A stretch of DNA of 44,984 bases from Crystallibacter permensis (GTDB lineage: Bacteria; Actinomycetota; Actinomycetes; Actinomycetales; Micrococcaceae). Position 1 is the stretch's first letter. Each line of letters opens with the position of its first letter. Positions 16,549 through 26,079 of the stretch are shown piece by piece. The DNA lies in contig NZ_JAODLR010000030.1 of NCBI RefSeq assembly GCF_025960875.1, positions 1-44,984 of the forward strand, given 5' to 3'. Made by a program: the position numbers and the translations under genes. Below the pieces are notes generated by a model that was not told the DNA's origin, made no database searches, and saw only the letters and a program-made list of their open reading frames with translations.

Positions 16549-17691
16549 ATGATTTACCTGGATGCCGCCGCCACTGCTCCCGTACGCCAGGAGGTGCTGG
16601 AAGCGATGTGGCCGGCCTTGACGCAGGACTTCGGCAATCCCTCCAGCCACCACACGGTCGGCGAAGCAGCCGGGCGGGCTCTGGATTATGCCCGCAGGAC
16701 GGCGGCGCAGATCCTCGGCTGCCGGCCCGGGGAGATCATCTTCACTTCCGGGGGCACCGAAGCCAACAACCTGGCCATCAAGGGGCTGGCGCTGGCCTCG
16801 CCCCGCGGCAAGCGGATTGTGGCCAGTGCCGTGGAGCATCCCTCTGTGCTCGAGGCCGTGGAGTATCTGGAACGGCTGCACGGCTTTACGCTCGTCCGCG
16901 TACCCGTAGGCCAAGACGGCGTCGTCGATCTTGAAGTCCTGGCTGCCGAACTCACGCCGGAGACGACGTTGTGCACGGTGATGTACGCCAATAATGAGGT
17001 GGGCACCATTCAGCCGGTCGACGAGATTGCCGGACTGTGCCGGGAGGCGAAGGTCCCCTTCCATACGGATGCGGTGCAGGCCGCCGGCTGGCTGGACCTG
17101 GACGTTGGCCGTCTTGGTGTCGACGCGCTGAGTATTTCGGGGCACAAACTCGGTGCGCCCAAGGGCTGCGGGCTGCTGTACGTCTCGAGTCGACGTCCGC
17201 TGGAGCCGCTGGTCCATGGCGGCGGCCAGGAAAACGGACGGCGGTCCGGCACGGAAAACGTGGCCGGTGCTGTCGCCGTCGCGACTGCCTTGTCCTTGGC
17301 GGAGAAGGAGCGGGCCGAGACGGTGCCGCGGATTACCGGGTACCGAGACTACCTGATCGAGCAGGTGCTGAAGGCACTGCCGGAGGCCCAGCTGACCGGG
17401 CACCGGACGGGGCGGCTGCCGGCCAGTGCCTCCTTTTGTTTTCCGGGCACCTCGGGAGAAGCCGTCCTCCTCGAACTCGAGCGGCGGGGCGTGGTGTGTT
17501 CCAGCGGCTCGGCCTGCGCAGCCGGTTCGGATGAACCTTCCGCGGTGCTGCTGGCCATGGGAATTGATCCGGCGGTGGCCCAGACGGCTGTGCGGCTGAC
17601 CTTCACCGCATCCGTCAAGGAGGCCGAGATTGCCCTCGCCGCCCGGGCGGTGGTCGGCGCGGTGAAAGACGTCCGGAAGCTGGCACCCTAG
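16549..17691 (+). CDS. Cysteine desulfurase (NifS/IscS family) of the NAD operon
   Basis: 380-residue PLP enzyme. The PLP lysine is in SISGHKLGAPKG (Lys200) and the active-site cysteine in CSSGSACAAG (Cys323). His97 of AVEHPSV and the TSGGTEANN region are also in place. It strips sulfur from cysteine for Fe-S cluster assembly. As the last gene of the nad operon it probably serves the oxygen-sensitive cluster of NadA, as described for NifS-like proteins beside nad genes in Bacillus. It lies 20 nt after nadC. It is shorter than the E. coli housekeeping IscS (about 404). Confidence 0.88.
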   Translation: MIYLDAAATAPVRQEVLEAMWPALTQDFGNPSSHHTVGEAAGRALDYARRTAAQILGCRPGEIIFTSGGTEANNLAIKGLALASPRGKRIVASAVEHPSVLEAVEYLERLHGFTLVRVPVGQDGVVDLEVLAAELTPETTLCTVMYANNEVGTIQPVDEIAGLCREAKVPFHTDAVQAAGWLDLDVGRLGVDALSISGHKLGAPKGCGLLYVSSRRPLEPLVHGGGQENGRRSGTENVAGAVAVATALSLAEKERAETVPRITGYRDYLIEQVLKALPEAQLTGHRTGRLPASASFCFPGTSGEAVLLELERRGVVCSSGSACAAGSDEPSAVLLAMGIDPAVAQTAVRLTFTASVKEAEIALAARAVVGAVKDVRKLAP

Positions 17692-17771
17692 CTGTCCTGC
17701 CGGACTTCGCAGACACGCCCCGCGGTACGGCAGTTTGGCGGCGGGGGATCGGTACCGTGGAAGGAAACCCC

Positions 17772-18608
17772 TTGCCGCGACCGAAGGAACGTGATCCCTT
17801 GCCTGCAGCGCGACCCAACCGGCGCCTGCGGTCAGTTGCCGCCCTGGCCGTCGCCGGCATAACGCTCTCTGGCTGCGGCCTGCTGGATCTTGCCCCGGAA
17901 GCAGGAGCCGCCGGTGGAGCCGCAGCTCCGCCGGCGCAGGCCGCGCCGCCGTCGTCAATGACCATGCCGCGTCCTTCGGCCGAACCTTCCTGGACAGCCA
18001 AGGAAGGCTGGAAAACCTACACGGACCCGGCCGGCACCCTCAGCTTCGACCTGCCTGAAGACTGGACAGTGCAGCAGCAGCCCGAGCCGACGCAGCCAGC
18101 AAACGGCGGCGTCCATCTGGACATCAGCGACGGCGGGGGCAGGGTAGTGGCCCAGCTGCACACCCGGTTGATCCTGGAGGAAATCCAGTGCACCCCCGGT
18201 AACGTGACCGACTATGTGGTGCTGGCCAGTGAACCCCTCGATGTGGCCGCGGTGGACGGAACCGGCAACATTGAACCGCGGTTCGTGTTCCGCATGCTGC
18301 GCGGCTATAAGTTCTTTGCCTCGATGGGCATCACGAATAAGGTTGGCGGTGTGGACAACAAGGCCTGCGCCATTCAAAACGCGGTCGCGGGACCGGAAAG
18401 TGTGGGCCTTTACTCGTTTTCGGATACCCCGGTGCACGGTGTGCCGTCGGCGGACGAGCCGGCCGGCGAGCTGAAGAGCTACGACAGCGTGCAGGAAGCA
18501 CTGGAGTATCTGGAGACGGACCGCTTTGCGAAGCTGCGGGAGATGATCACCTCCCTGCGGATCGCCGAACAGGCCGCCGCTGCATCCAGCCAAAGGGAGC
18601 GTTCATGA
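17772..18608 (+). CDS. Predicted lipoprotein of unknown function
   Basis: 278 residues from the TTG at 17772, which has AAGGAA about 5 nt upstream; an in-frame GTG at 17757 is possible. The N-terminus has basic residues (RPNRRLR), a hydrophobic stretch and a lipobox LSGC, so it should be lipid-anchored outside the membrane. An Ala/Pro-rich linker follows, then a globular domain (from EGWKTYTDPAGTLSFDLPEDWTVQ) resembling PsbP/photosystem-like beta folds that recur in actinobacterial lipoproteins. I do not recognise a function. Its stop overlaps the start of the transglutaminase gene by 4 nt (ATGA). Confidence 0.75.
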   Translation: MPRPKERDPLPAARPNRRLRSVAALAVAGITLSGCGLLDLAPEAGAAGGAAAPPAQAAPPSSMTMPRPSAEPSWTAKEGWKTYTDPAGTLSFDLPEDWTVQQQPEPTQPANGGVHLDISDGGGRVVAQLHTRLILEEIQCTPGNVTDYVVLASEPLDVAAVDGTGNIEPRFVFRMLRGYKFFASMGITNKVGGVDNKACAIQNAVAGPESVGLYSFSDTPVHGVPSADEPAGELKSYDSVQEALEYLETDRFAKLREMITSLRIAEQAAAASSQRERS

Positions 18609-19411
18609 AACGAGCCGCCTCGGCCCGTCTCGTCGCCAGGACCACCGCCAATACGTCCATGGTGTTTGCCATTGCCGCCGCCCGGAACTCCGGCTACACC
18701 GCCTTCGACGAGACCCTTGCCGTGACCGTGGACGGCGATCCGGTGCAGCTGGAGGAGCTGGCAGACAACCATTCCGGCCGGCTGCACACCCTGCATGTGG
18801 ATGAACCGTCCACGGTTGAAGTGGACTACGCGGTCACGGTGGAAGGCATGGCGGGGCCGGAACGGATCGACCGGACCGAACTGATCCGGTACGTTCGCCC
18901 CAGCCGGTACTGCGAGTCCGACAAGCTGCTGCCGACGTCGTACGCCGAATTCGGGTCGCTGCACGGGATGGAACTGCTCAACGCCGTGCGTGCCTGGGTG
19001 GGGCGGGAGCTGCGCTACGTCAGCGGATCCTCCCGGCCCACGGACGGCGCAGTGGAAACCCTGCTGGAACGCCGCGGTGTCTGCCGCGACTTCGCCCACC
19101 TGGTGGTGTCGCTGTTGCGCGCCAAGGACGTGCCGGCCCGGCTCGCCGCGGTATACGCCCCGGGACTGGACCCGATGGACTTCCACGCAGTTGCCGAAGC
19201 CTATATCGACGGCGCCTGGCACGTGGTGGACGCCACCGGCATGGCCCCGCGGCAGACCCTGCTGCGCATCGCCACCGGACGGGATGCCTCGGACACGGCC
19301 TTCCTGTCCACCGTGGGCGGCAGCCTATCCCTGAAGGAGCTGAAAGTTTCCGCAGTGGTGGATGACTTCGTGCCCGAGACGGACCCCGCGGCGGCCGTGC
19401 AGCTGCGCTGA
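18605..19411 (+). CDS. Transglutaminase-like cysteine protease-fold protein
   Basis: 268 residues. A beta-rich N-terminal domain (about 1-105) is followed by a transglutaminase-like core with the full triad Cys160 (RRGVCRDFAHL), His194 (MDFHAVAEAYI) and Asp209 (WHVVDATG). This family in actinobacteria includes protein-modifying and peptidase-like enzymes; the substrate is unknown. There is no signal peptide, so it is likely cytosolic, although it is translationally coupled to a lipoprotein gene. It is convergent with the MarR gene, 23 bp away. Confidence 0.85.
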   Translation: MKRAASARLVARTTANTSMVFAIAAARNSGYTAFDETLAVTVDGDPVQLEELADNHSGRLHTLHVDEPSTVEVDYAVTVEGMAGPERIDRTELIRYVRPSRYCESDKLLPTSYAEFGSLHGMELLNAVRAWVGRELRYVSGSSRPTDGAVETLLERRGVCRDFAHLVVSLLRAKDVPARLAAVYAPGLDPMDFHAVAEAYIDGAWHVVDATGMAPRQTLLRIATGRDASDTAFLSTVGGSLSLKELKVSAVVDDFVPETDPAAAVQLR

Positions 19412-19434
19412 GACAGCCGGCCGCCGCCAGGGGG

Positions 19435-19896
19435 TCAGCGGTCTTTTATCCCCGTGCGGAGCTTTTCCGTGAGGAACTGGAGCTGCTTGAACTCCTCCTC
19501 GCTGAGCGCCGGCGCCAGCATCTCGTGCAGATGGCGCACGTGCACGCGGCCGATCTCCTGCTGCAGGGCGCGGCCTTCCTCGGTCAGGGCAATCTCGATG
19601 CCACGCTGGTCCCGCTCGGCCGTTCGGCGCTGCACCAGGCCCTTGGCCTCCAGCCGCTCGACCATCCGGCTCAGGCTCGGCTGGCTGATCAGCAGGGCCT
19701 CGTTGAGCTCGTTGAGCCTGGTCCACCCGGTGGGGCAGTGGCTGAGGTTGAACAGCACGTCGTATTCACGCATGGCCAGCTTCTTGAACTCCGGCAGCTG
19801 CTGCATCCGGCGCATCACCGCCACCTGGGTGCGGAAGAGCGACTCCCAGGCTTCCGACGTCGTCCTGATCTGCGGCTGTGATTCCTCGTCAGCCAT
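19435..19896 (-). CDS. MarR family transcriptional regulator
   Basis: 153 residues from the ATG at 19896. It has MarR-type winged helix features: EYDVLFNLSHCPTGWTRLNELNEALLISQPSLSRMVERLEAKGLVQRRTAERDQRGIEIALTEEG contains the recognition helix and the conserved D-x-R wing (ERDQRG). The start overlaps the end of the flavin monooxygenase gene by 8 nt, so the two are cotranslated and the regulator probably controls this pair. The likely operator lies at 21038-21049, upstream of the monooxygenase. Confidence 0.88.
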   Translation of the reverse strand: MADEESQPQIRTTSEAWESLFRTQVAVMRRMQQLPEFKKLAMREYDVLFNLSHCPTGWTRLNELNEALLISQPSLSRMVERLEAKGLVQRRTAERDQRGIEIALTEEGRALQQEIGRVHVRHLHEMLAPALSEEEFKQLQFLTEKLRTGIKDR

Positions 19897-20995
19897 TGGA
19901 CACCGTCTCCCCGGCCAAGGCCGCATCCCGTGCTGCCTTGCGGCTGGCGTGCGTCGGCGCCTCGGGTACATGGGCGGGCTTGCGGGCGGCGAATTCCCGC
20001 TTGAGCACCGGCAGCACCTCCTCACCGAAGAGGTCCAGCTGCTCGAGCACGGTCTTCAGCGGCAGGCCGGCGTGGTCGATCAGGAACAGCTGGCGCTGGT
20101 AGTCGCCGAAGGCGTCGGCGAAGCTGAGGGTTTTCTCGATGACCTCCTGCGGGCTACCCACGGTCAGCGGGGTCTGGGCGGTGAAGTCCTCCATCGACGG
20201 GCCGTGGCCGTAAACCGGGGCGTTGTCGAAGTACGGGCGGAACTCGTTCACGGCGTCCTGCGAGTTCTTGCGCATGAAGAACTGTCCGCCGAGGCCCACG
20301 ATCGCCTGGTCTGCCGTGCCATGGCCGTAGTGCGCATAGCGCTCACGGTAAAGGCTGATGAGCTGCATGTAGTGTTCCTTGGGCCAGAAAATGTTGTTGG
20401 CGAAGAAACCGTCACCGTAGTAAGCGGCCAGTTCGGCAATCTGCGGGGTGCGGATGGAGCCGTGCCAGACGAAGGGAGCGACGCCGTCCAGCGGGCGGGG
20501 CGTGGCAGTGAAGTTCTGCAGCGGGGTGCGGTGCTTGCCCTGCCAGTTCACCACGTCTTCGTCCCAGAGCTTGCGCAGCAGCGCATAGTTCTCGACCGTT
20601 AGCTCCAGCGAATCCTGGATGTTGCGTCCGAACCATGGGTAGACCGGAGCGGTGTTGCCGCGGCCCAGCACCAGGTCCACGCGTCCGTCCGACAGCTGCT
20701 GGAGCATGGCAAAGTCTTCGGCGATCTTGACCGGGTCGTTCGTGGTGATCAGCGTGGTCGTCGTGGAAAGGGTAATCCGCTCCGTCTGGGCTGCGATGTA
20801 GCCAAGCAGGGTGGTCGGCGAACTGGCGTAGAACGGCGGGTTGTGGTGCTCGCCGGTGGCGTAGACATCCATCCCGATCTCTTCGACCTTTTTGGCAATG
20901 CTGACCGCTGCCTTGATGCGTTCGCGTTCGGTCGGGGTCCGGCCGGTGGTCGGATCCTGGGTGATATCAGAAACGCTGAATACGCCGATTTCCAT
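19889..20995 (-). CDS. LLM-class flavin-dependent oxidoreductase (luciferase-like)
   Basis: 368-residue bacterial luciferase-like monooxygenase. It begins MEIGVFSVSDITQDPTTGR and shows the TIM-barrel features TGEHHNPPFYASSPTTLLGYIAAQTERI, SDGRVDLVLGRGNTAPVYPWFG and a C-terminal GSPQEVIEKTLSFADAFGDYQRQLFLIDHAG. It would use FMNH2 (or F420) and oxygen on an unknown substrate. Proteins of this group are often paired with a MarR repressor, as here (8-nt overlap with the downstream gene). Translation starts at the ATG at 20995. Confidence 0.85.
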   Translation of the reverse strand: MEIGVFSVSDITQDPTTGRTPTERERIKAAVSIAKKVEEIGMDVYATGEHHNPPFYASSPTTLLGYIAAQTERITLSTTTTLITTNDPVKIAEDFAMLQQLSDGRVDLVLGRGNTAPVYPWFGRNIQDSLELTVENYALLRKLWDEDVVNWQGKHRTPLQNFTATPRPLDGVAPFVWHGSIRTPQIAELAAYYGDGFFANNIFWPKEHYMQLISLYRERYAHYGHGTADQAIVGLGGQFFMRKNSQDAVNEFRPYFDNAPVYGHGPSMEDFTAQTPLTVGSPQEVIEKTLSFADAFGDYQRQLFLIDHAGLPLKTVLEQLDLFGEEVLPVLKREFAARKPAHVPEAPTHASRKAARDAALAGETVSNG

Positions 20996-21037
20996 GCTGT
21001 GCCTCTTTCTCTACCGCAAAGTCTCAAATCAGTTTAC

Positions 21038-21049
21038 ATGCTTTTGCAT
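21038..21049. promoter_or_regulatory. Short inverted repeat upstream of the monooxygenase, possible MarR operator
   Basis: ATGC, TTTT, GCAT: perfect 4-bp arms 43 bp before the monooxygenase start. It is within promoter distance and AT-rich. MarR proteins bind short palindromes of this type. The arms are short, so chance is not excluded. Confidence 0.3.
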
Positions 21050-21130
21050 CTACTGACACAACCGGCCGTGTGCGGAAATCATTCCGCGGCGGCATCGTGG
21101 GGCTCAACACATCAAGGCAGGACCGGGACG

Positions 21131-24100
21131 TTAGCTCCCCACGGCGGCCGGCTCGCGGATCTGCAGTTGCTCGGCTCTGGCCAGAGCGCGGCGTTCACGG
21201 CGGCCCTCGACCAGCCGGTACAGCACGGGCACCAGGACCAGCGTCAGCGCGGTTGAAGAAATCAAACCCCCAACAACGACGACGGCGAGCGGCTGCGAGA
21301 TGAAGCCGCCTTCACCGGTGAGCCCGAGGGCCATCGGCGTCAGCGCGAAGACGGTCGCCAGGGCTGTCATGAGGATGGGCCGGAGCCGCTGGCGGGCGCC
21401 GTGCCGGATGGCGTCCGCAACATTCATGCCGGGGCGGCCGCTGTGGGGCCGCCGGTACTGGTTAATCAGGTCGATCAGGACAATCGCATTGGTGACAACT
21501 ATCCCCACCAGCATCAGCATGCCGATCAGGGAAGGCAGCCCCAGCGGAATCCCGGTGACGACCAGCAACGCGATGGCACCGGTGGCGGCAAAGGGGATGG
21601 ACACCAGCAGAATCAGCGGCTGGACGAGGCTCTTGAAGGTCGCCACCATGATGACGTACACGATCGCCACCGCGGCGAGCAGCGCCAGACCGAGCTGCTC
21701 GAAGGACTCGGCCTGTTGGGTCGCTGCCCCGCCCAGGGATGCTGTGACACCGGCCGGCAGTTCGACGGAGTCCAGCACCGTCTGGACCTCGCTGCTCAGC
21801 GCGCCGAGATTGTCGCCGCCGGGAGTAACGGAGACGACGGCGGTCCGCTCGCCGCCGGAGCTGGTGATCGACGTCGGGATCTCGGTTTCCTCCACGGTGG
21901 CCACCTCGGTCAGCGGCACCGGGCCGGAAGCCGTGGGCACTTCGACGTCGCGCAGTTCCTCGACGCTCGCGAAGTCCGTTCCTTCGCCGATCAACACGGG
22001 ATAGTCCGTGGTGTCAATCCGGACCGTGCCGCCGGGGAGCGGACTGATGGTGGAGGCCAGCAGTCCGGCAATTTCTTCTTCGTTCAGCCCGGCCGCCACA
22101 GCCTTGGCCCGGTCGATGGAAACCTGGACCACCGGTTCGGCGGCGGCAAGATTGCTGGACACCTCGGCGGCCCCCGGGAGATCCTGCAGCTCCTCCACCA
22201 GCGTGTCGGAGGCCGACTGCAGTTCTCCGGCGTTGCTGGCGGAGATGTCGATATCCACCGAACTGGAGGTGCCGAATCCGCCACCCTGGGTGCTGAGGGT
22301 GATGGTGCCGGCATCCGGCAGCTTCTCGACGTCGTTGCGTACCCGTTCGCGCAAGGCAACCTGGTCGGCGCCCTCTTCGGTAATAACCGTGAACCGGGCG
22401 ACGGACGCACCGGCGGAAAGGAATGTGCCCAGTCCCGAAGTGGAATTGCCCATGGTGACCTGGACGTCGTCGATGCCTTCGGTGCCGGCCAGCAGCTCCT
22501 CGACCTGAGAGGCGGCCTCGTCGGTGACTTCCAGGCTGGTGCCCGCGGGCAGTTCCTGCCGCAGGCTGAAGCTGTTCTGCCCGGTATCGCCGAGCAGGTT
22601 GGTCTGCATCAGCGGCACCATGGCCACCGTGCCCAGCAAGACCAGGGCCGCCGCACCCAGCGTGAGGACGGGGTGCCGCTGCGTGGAGGAGAGCACCGGC
22701 AGGTACCCGCGCTGGAGCCGCGAGGCGCGTTCCTTGGCATCCGCGGCGGCACGCACCTCGGCCGGGTCCTGCCGCTGCGAGGGGGACTTGACGAACCAGT
22801 AGGCCAGGACCGGGACGATGGTCAGGGACACCGCAAGGGACGCCAGCAAGGCCAGGGCGGTGGTGATGGCAAAGGGGCGGAACAGCTCGCCGGCCAGGTC
22901 CGCGACAAACGCGATCGGCAGGAATACGGCCACGGTAGTCAGGGTCGAGGCGGTCACGGCGCCGGCCACTTCGCGCACGGCCGTCACGATGGCGGTGCGC
23001 TTGTCCTCGCCGTAGCCCAGATGCCGCTTGATGTTTTCGACGACGACGATCGAGTCGTCGACGACCCGGCCAATGGCGATTGTCAATGCTCCCAGCGTCA
23101 GGATGTTCAGCGAATAGCCGAGCGCGCTGAGGCCGATGAACGTGACCAGCAGGGACAGCGGGATGGAGATGGCCGTGATCAGCGTGGACCGGGCCGAGAG
23201 CAGGAAGACCAGGATGACCAGCACGGCGAAGCCGAGTCCGAGCAGACCCTCGGTGGTCAGGTCCTTGATGGACTCCTCGATGAAGGGCGCCTGGTCGAAG
23301 ATGGTGGTGAAAGCGGCTCCGTTGCCCAGTTGTGCTTCGAGCTCGGGGAGCAGGTCGTTGATGGCATGGGAAATGGCTACCGTATCCCCGTCCGGTGTCT
23401 TCGTCACGGCCAGGGCGAGGGTCTCTTCGCCATTCGTGCGCGTAATCGAGGTCCGCTCGTCGTCGACAATCCGGACCGTGGCGACCTCGCCAATAGTCAC
23501 CGGACCTCCGGTTGCAGCCTCGGTTACCGGCCCCCGGACGCCGGAACCTTCAGCGCCGGTATCCACCGGGGCGGAATTCACCGGTGCAGGCGGTGCGGGC
23601 TGGGATTCGCCGGGGAACTGGCCGGGAACTCGTCCCGGTATTTCGGAAGCCGACGACGGCGGCGCGGGCTCCGTCGTCGTTGTTTGATTGGGCGCCAGCG
23701 GCAGGTTCTCGATGGTCTCCAGGCTGTCCAGCGGGCTGCCGATCTGGACGGAAAGGGTCTTCTGCTCCTGTTCGACCGTGCCGGCGGGCACGAGGCCGCC
23801 GCTGTTCTGCAGGCTATCGACAATGGATGACACGCTGACGTTGCGGTCGGCCAAGGCGTCATCATCGGGAAGGATGGCGATGTGCTGGCCGGAACCGCCG
23901 GTGACTTCGGCGCTGCGGACACCCTCCAGCTTCTGCAGTTTGGGGACCGTGAGCCGCTGCAGTTCCGTATTGAGTTCGCTCAGCGGCAGGTCGGAGGAGA
24001 CCGCCATGAAGACGATCGGGAAGTCATTGATGCTGCCGGCCACCGACTGCGGGGAGACATCCTCGGGCAGCAGCTGCTGCGCGTTGGAGATGGCGCGGTC

Positions 24101-24427
24101 CACCTGGCTGCGCGCCCGGTCCAGGTTGGTGCCGTAGACGAACGTCAGGTTGACGGTGGAGAGTCCGGTCCGCGACGTTGCGGTCGAGGATTCGAGCCCC
24201 TCGACCGCATTCAGCGCGTTTTCCAGCGGTTCGCTGACCTGCTTGTCCACTACCTCCGGAGACGCCCCGGGCATGGCGGTGACTACCGTAACCCGGGGGA
24301 ACTCCAGCGACGGGATCAGCTCCTGTTTGAGCGAACCCATGGTGATGACACCGAAGACGGCCACAAACACCGTGATCAGAGCGATCAGGGCCCTGTTGGC
24401 CAGGGACAGTGTGGCCAGCTTATGCAT
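21131..24427 (-). CDS. RND-type efflux transporter (AcrB/SwrC-like)
   Basis: 1098 residues with the RND layout: TM1 near residues 12-30, a large periplasmic loop (KQELIPSLEFPRVTVVTAMPGASPEVVD), a central block of six helices including AIGRVVDDSIVVVENIKRHLG with the proton-relay Asp pair, a second large loop, then a final helix block ending in ALTLVLVPVLYRLVEGRRERR. It has the AcrB superfamily architecture found in Gram-positives, such as SwrC, and is probably a drug or lipid exporter. No membrane-fusion or outer-membrane partner is adjacent. The loop near residues 235-300 is long and Pro/Ser/Thr-rich, which looks lineage-specific. The ATG lies 9 nt after the mqo stop; no clear SD is visible, so it may be coupled to mqo. 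Confidence 0.9.
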   Translation of the reverse strand: MHKLATLSLANRALIALITVFVAVFGVITMGSLKQELIPSLEFPRVTVVTAMPGASPEVVDKQVSEPLENALNAVEGLESSTATSRTGLSTVNLTFVYGTNLDRARSQVDRAISNAQQLLPEDVSPQSVAGSINDFPIVFMAVSSDLPLSELNTELQRLTVPKLQKLEGVRSAEVTGGSGQHIAILPDDDALADRNVSVSSIVDSLQNSGGLVPAGTVEQEQKTLSVQIGSPLDSLETIENLPLAPNQTTTTEPAPPSSASEIPGRVPGQFPGESQPAPPAPVNSAPVDTGAEGSGVRGPVTEAATGGPVTIGEVATVRIVDDERTSITRTNGEETLALAVTKTPDGDTVAISHAINDLLPELEAQLGNGAAFTTIFDQAPFIEESIKDLTTEGLLGLGFAVLVILVFLLSARSTLITAISIPLSLLVTFIGLSALGYSLNILTLGALTIAIGRVVDDSIVVVENIKRHLGYGEDKRTAIVTAVREVAGAVTASTLTTVAVFLPIAFVADLAGELFRPFAITTALALLASLAVSLTIVPVLAYWFVKSPSQRQDPAEVRAAADAKERASRLQRGYLPVLSSTQRHPVLTLGAAALVLLGTVAMVPLMQTNLLGDTGQNSFSLRQELPAGTSLEVTDEAASQVEELLAGTEGIDDVQVTMGNSTSGLGTFLSAGASVARFTVITEEGADQVALRERVRNDVEKLPDAGTITLSTQGGGFGTSSSVDIDISASNAGELQSASDTLVEELQDLPGAAEVSSNLAAAEPVVQVSIDRAKAVAAGLNEEEIAGLLASTISPLPGGTVRIDTTDYPVLIGEGTDFASVEELRDVEVPTASGPVPLTEVATVEETEIPTSITSSGGERTAVVSVTPGGDNLGALSSEVQTVLDSVELPAGVTASLGGAATQQAESFEQLGLALLAAVAIVYVIMVATFKSLVQPLILLVSIPFAATGAIALLVVTGIPLGLPSLIGMLMLVGIVVTNAIVLIDLINQYRRPHSGRPGMNVADAIRHGARQRLRPILMTALATVFALTPMALGLTGEGGFISQPLAVVVVGGLISSTALTLVLVPVLYRLVEGRRERRALARAEQLQIREPAAVGS

Positions 24428-24436
24428 GGCTGAAGC

Positions 24437-25930
24437 TTAACCGAGTTCGAGGACCCGGTTGGTATCCGCGGTGATGTCCGCCAGCAGGGACGGGTTCTCG
24501 TTCAGCTTGGCGCCGTAGCCCGGAATCATTTCCTTGAGCTTCGGCTCCCAGCCCTTGAACTCGCTGGGGAAGCAGCGCTGGAGGACCTGGATCATGATGG
24601 GCGCTGCCGTGGAGGCACCCGGCGAAGCGCCGAGCAGGCCGCTGATGCTGCCGTCGGCGGAGGTGATGACCTCCGTGCCGAACTGCAGGACACCGCCCTT
24701 CTTGGGATCCTTCTTGATGACCTGGACGCGCTGGCCGGCCGTGATGAGCTCCCAGGAATCGCCGTTGGCCTCGGGGTAGAAGTCGCGCAGTGCGGCGACC
24801 TTCTTCGGCCGGCTTTTGAGGACCTCGGTGATCAGGTACTTGACCAAGCCCAGGTTGTCCTTGCCGACGGCCAGCATGGGGATCAGGTTGTGGGTCCGCA
24901 CGGACAGCGGAAGGTCCAGGAGCGAGCCGGACTTCAGGAAGTTCGGGGAGAAGCCGCCGTACGGGCCGAACAACAGGGAGCGCTTGCCATTGACGAAACG
25001 GGTGTCCAGGTGCGGCACGGACATGGGCGGGGCACCTACGGACGCCTGGCCGTAGACCTTGGCGTTGTGCTGGGCGATGACCGTGTCATCGGTGGAGCGC
25101 AGGAACTGCCCGGAAACCGGGAAGCCGCCGAAGCCCTTGGACTCCGGAATGCCGGAGCGCTGCAGCAGGTGCAGCGCGCCGCCGCCGGCGCCGACGAACA
25201 CGAAACGGGCGGAGACCTTGGAGACCTCGCCGGTGGAGTTGTTCTTGACCTTCACATCCCAGCGGCCGTCGCTGGCGCGGGAGACGTCGAGTACCTTGTG
25301 TCCGTAGTGCATTTCAGCGCCCTGGGCATCCATGTAGCCGGCCAGTTCGCGGGTCAGCGCGCCGAAGTCGACGTCGGTGCCGCCGGCTACGCGGGAGCCG
25401 GCCACACGCTGCTGCGGGTCGCGGCCCTGCATGACCAGCGGCACCCACTTTTCCAGCTCGGTATGGTCTTCGGAGAACTCGATCTCCTGGAACAGGGGCT
25501 CGGCGCGGAGCGCTTCGTAGCGGCGCTTGAGGTAGTCCGCGTGGTCATTTCCCCAGACGAAGCTCATGTGTGGCAGGGGGTTGATGAATCCCTTCGGGGA
25601 GCCGATATGCCCCTGGGAAACCATATGCGACCAGAACTGGCGCGAAACATGGAACTGCTCGTTGATGCCCACCGCTTTGGCCGTAGCCACGGAGCCGTCC
25701 GCAGCAGCCGGGGTGTAGTTCAACTCGCAGAGCGCGGCGTGTCCTGTTCCCGCGTTGTTCCACGGGTCCGAGCTCTCCAGTCCGGCCTGCGCCAGGTTCT
25801 CGTAGAGATTGATGCTCCACTCGGGCTGCAGCTGCTTGATAAAGGAGCCGAGCGTGGTGCTCATAATGCCGCCGCCGATCAGGGCAACGTCGATGTTCTT
25901 GGATGATCCCGAAGGGGTATTAGCAGTCAA
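24437..25930 (-). CDS. mqo: Malate:quinone oxidoreductase
   Basis: 497 residues. The N-terminal FAD/NAD-binding motif [14 protein letters not shown] and the family landmarks [35 protein letters not shown] and [19 protein letters not shown] near the C-terminus identify MQO. It is a peripheral membrane flavoenzyme that oxidises malate and passes electrons to quinone, replacing or complementing malate dehydrogenase in the TCA cycle. The start is TTG at 25930, with GGGAG a few bases upstream. It is followed at 9 nt by the RND transporter gene. Confidence 0.95.
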   Translation of the reverse strand: MTANTPSGSSKNIDVALIGGGIMSTTLGSFIKQLQPEWSINLYENLAQAGLESSDPWNNAGTGHAALCELNYTPAAADGSVATAKAVGINEQFHVSRQFWSHMVSQGHIGSPKGFINPLPHMSFVWGNDHADYLKRRYEALRAEPLFQEIEFSEDHTELEKWVPLVMQGRDPQQRVAGSRVAGGTDVDFGALTRELAGYMDAQGAEMHYGHKVLDVSRASDGRWDVKVKNNSTGEVSKVSARFVFVGAGGGALHLLQRSGIPESKGFGGFPVSGQFLRSTDDTVIAQHNAKVYGQASVGAPPMSVPHLDTRFVNGKRSLLFGPYGGFSPNFLKSGSLLDLPLSVRTHNLIPMLAVGKDNLGLVKYLITEVLKSRPKKVAALRDFYPEANGDSWELITAGQRVQVIKKDPKKGGVLQFGTEVITSADGSISGLLGASPGASTAAPIMIQVLQRCFPSEFKGWEPKLKEMIPGYGAKLNENPSLLADITADTNRVLELG

Positions 25931-26079
25931 CTTCCATCTCCCATAGCAGCTTTGCCAGCGCTTAGAAGACTACCGCGCCCCTGTGGTGAGACTAAAATTG
26001 CCCGAGCGCATTGTGACCCAATAGACAGACGTGTCGGCGCTGTGCCGATAACATGCGCCTGATATGCGCCGCACTGGTC

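Noticed and set aside
16159-17958. 599-residue open frame antisense to nadC and the cysteine desulfurase gene
   Set aside because: It covers two well-supported genes on the other strand and has no domain signature.
21071-21087. GCGGAA/TTCCGC hairpin after the RND gene as terminator
   Set aside because: The stem is only 6 bp with no T-run; too weak to call.
21401-23830. 809-residue open frame antisense to the RND transporter gene
   Set aside because: The translation is rich in Gly, Gln, Arg and Asp with no recognisable domain, and it mirrors the codon pattern of the real RND gene.
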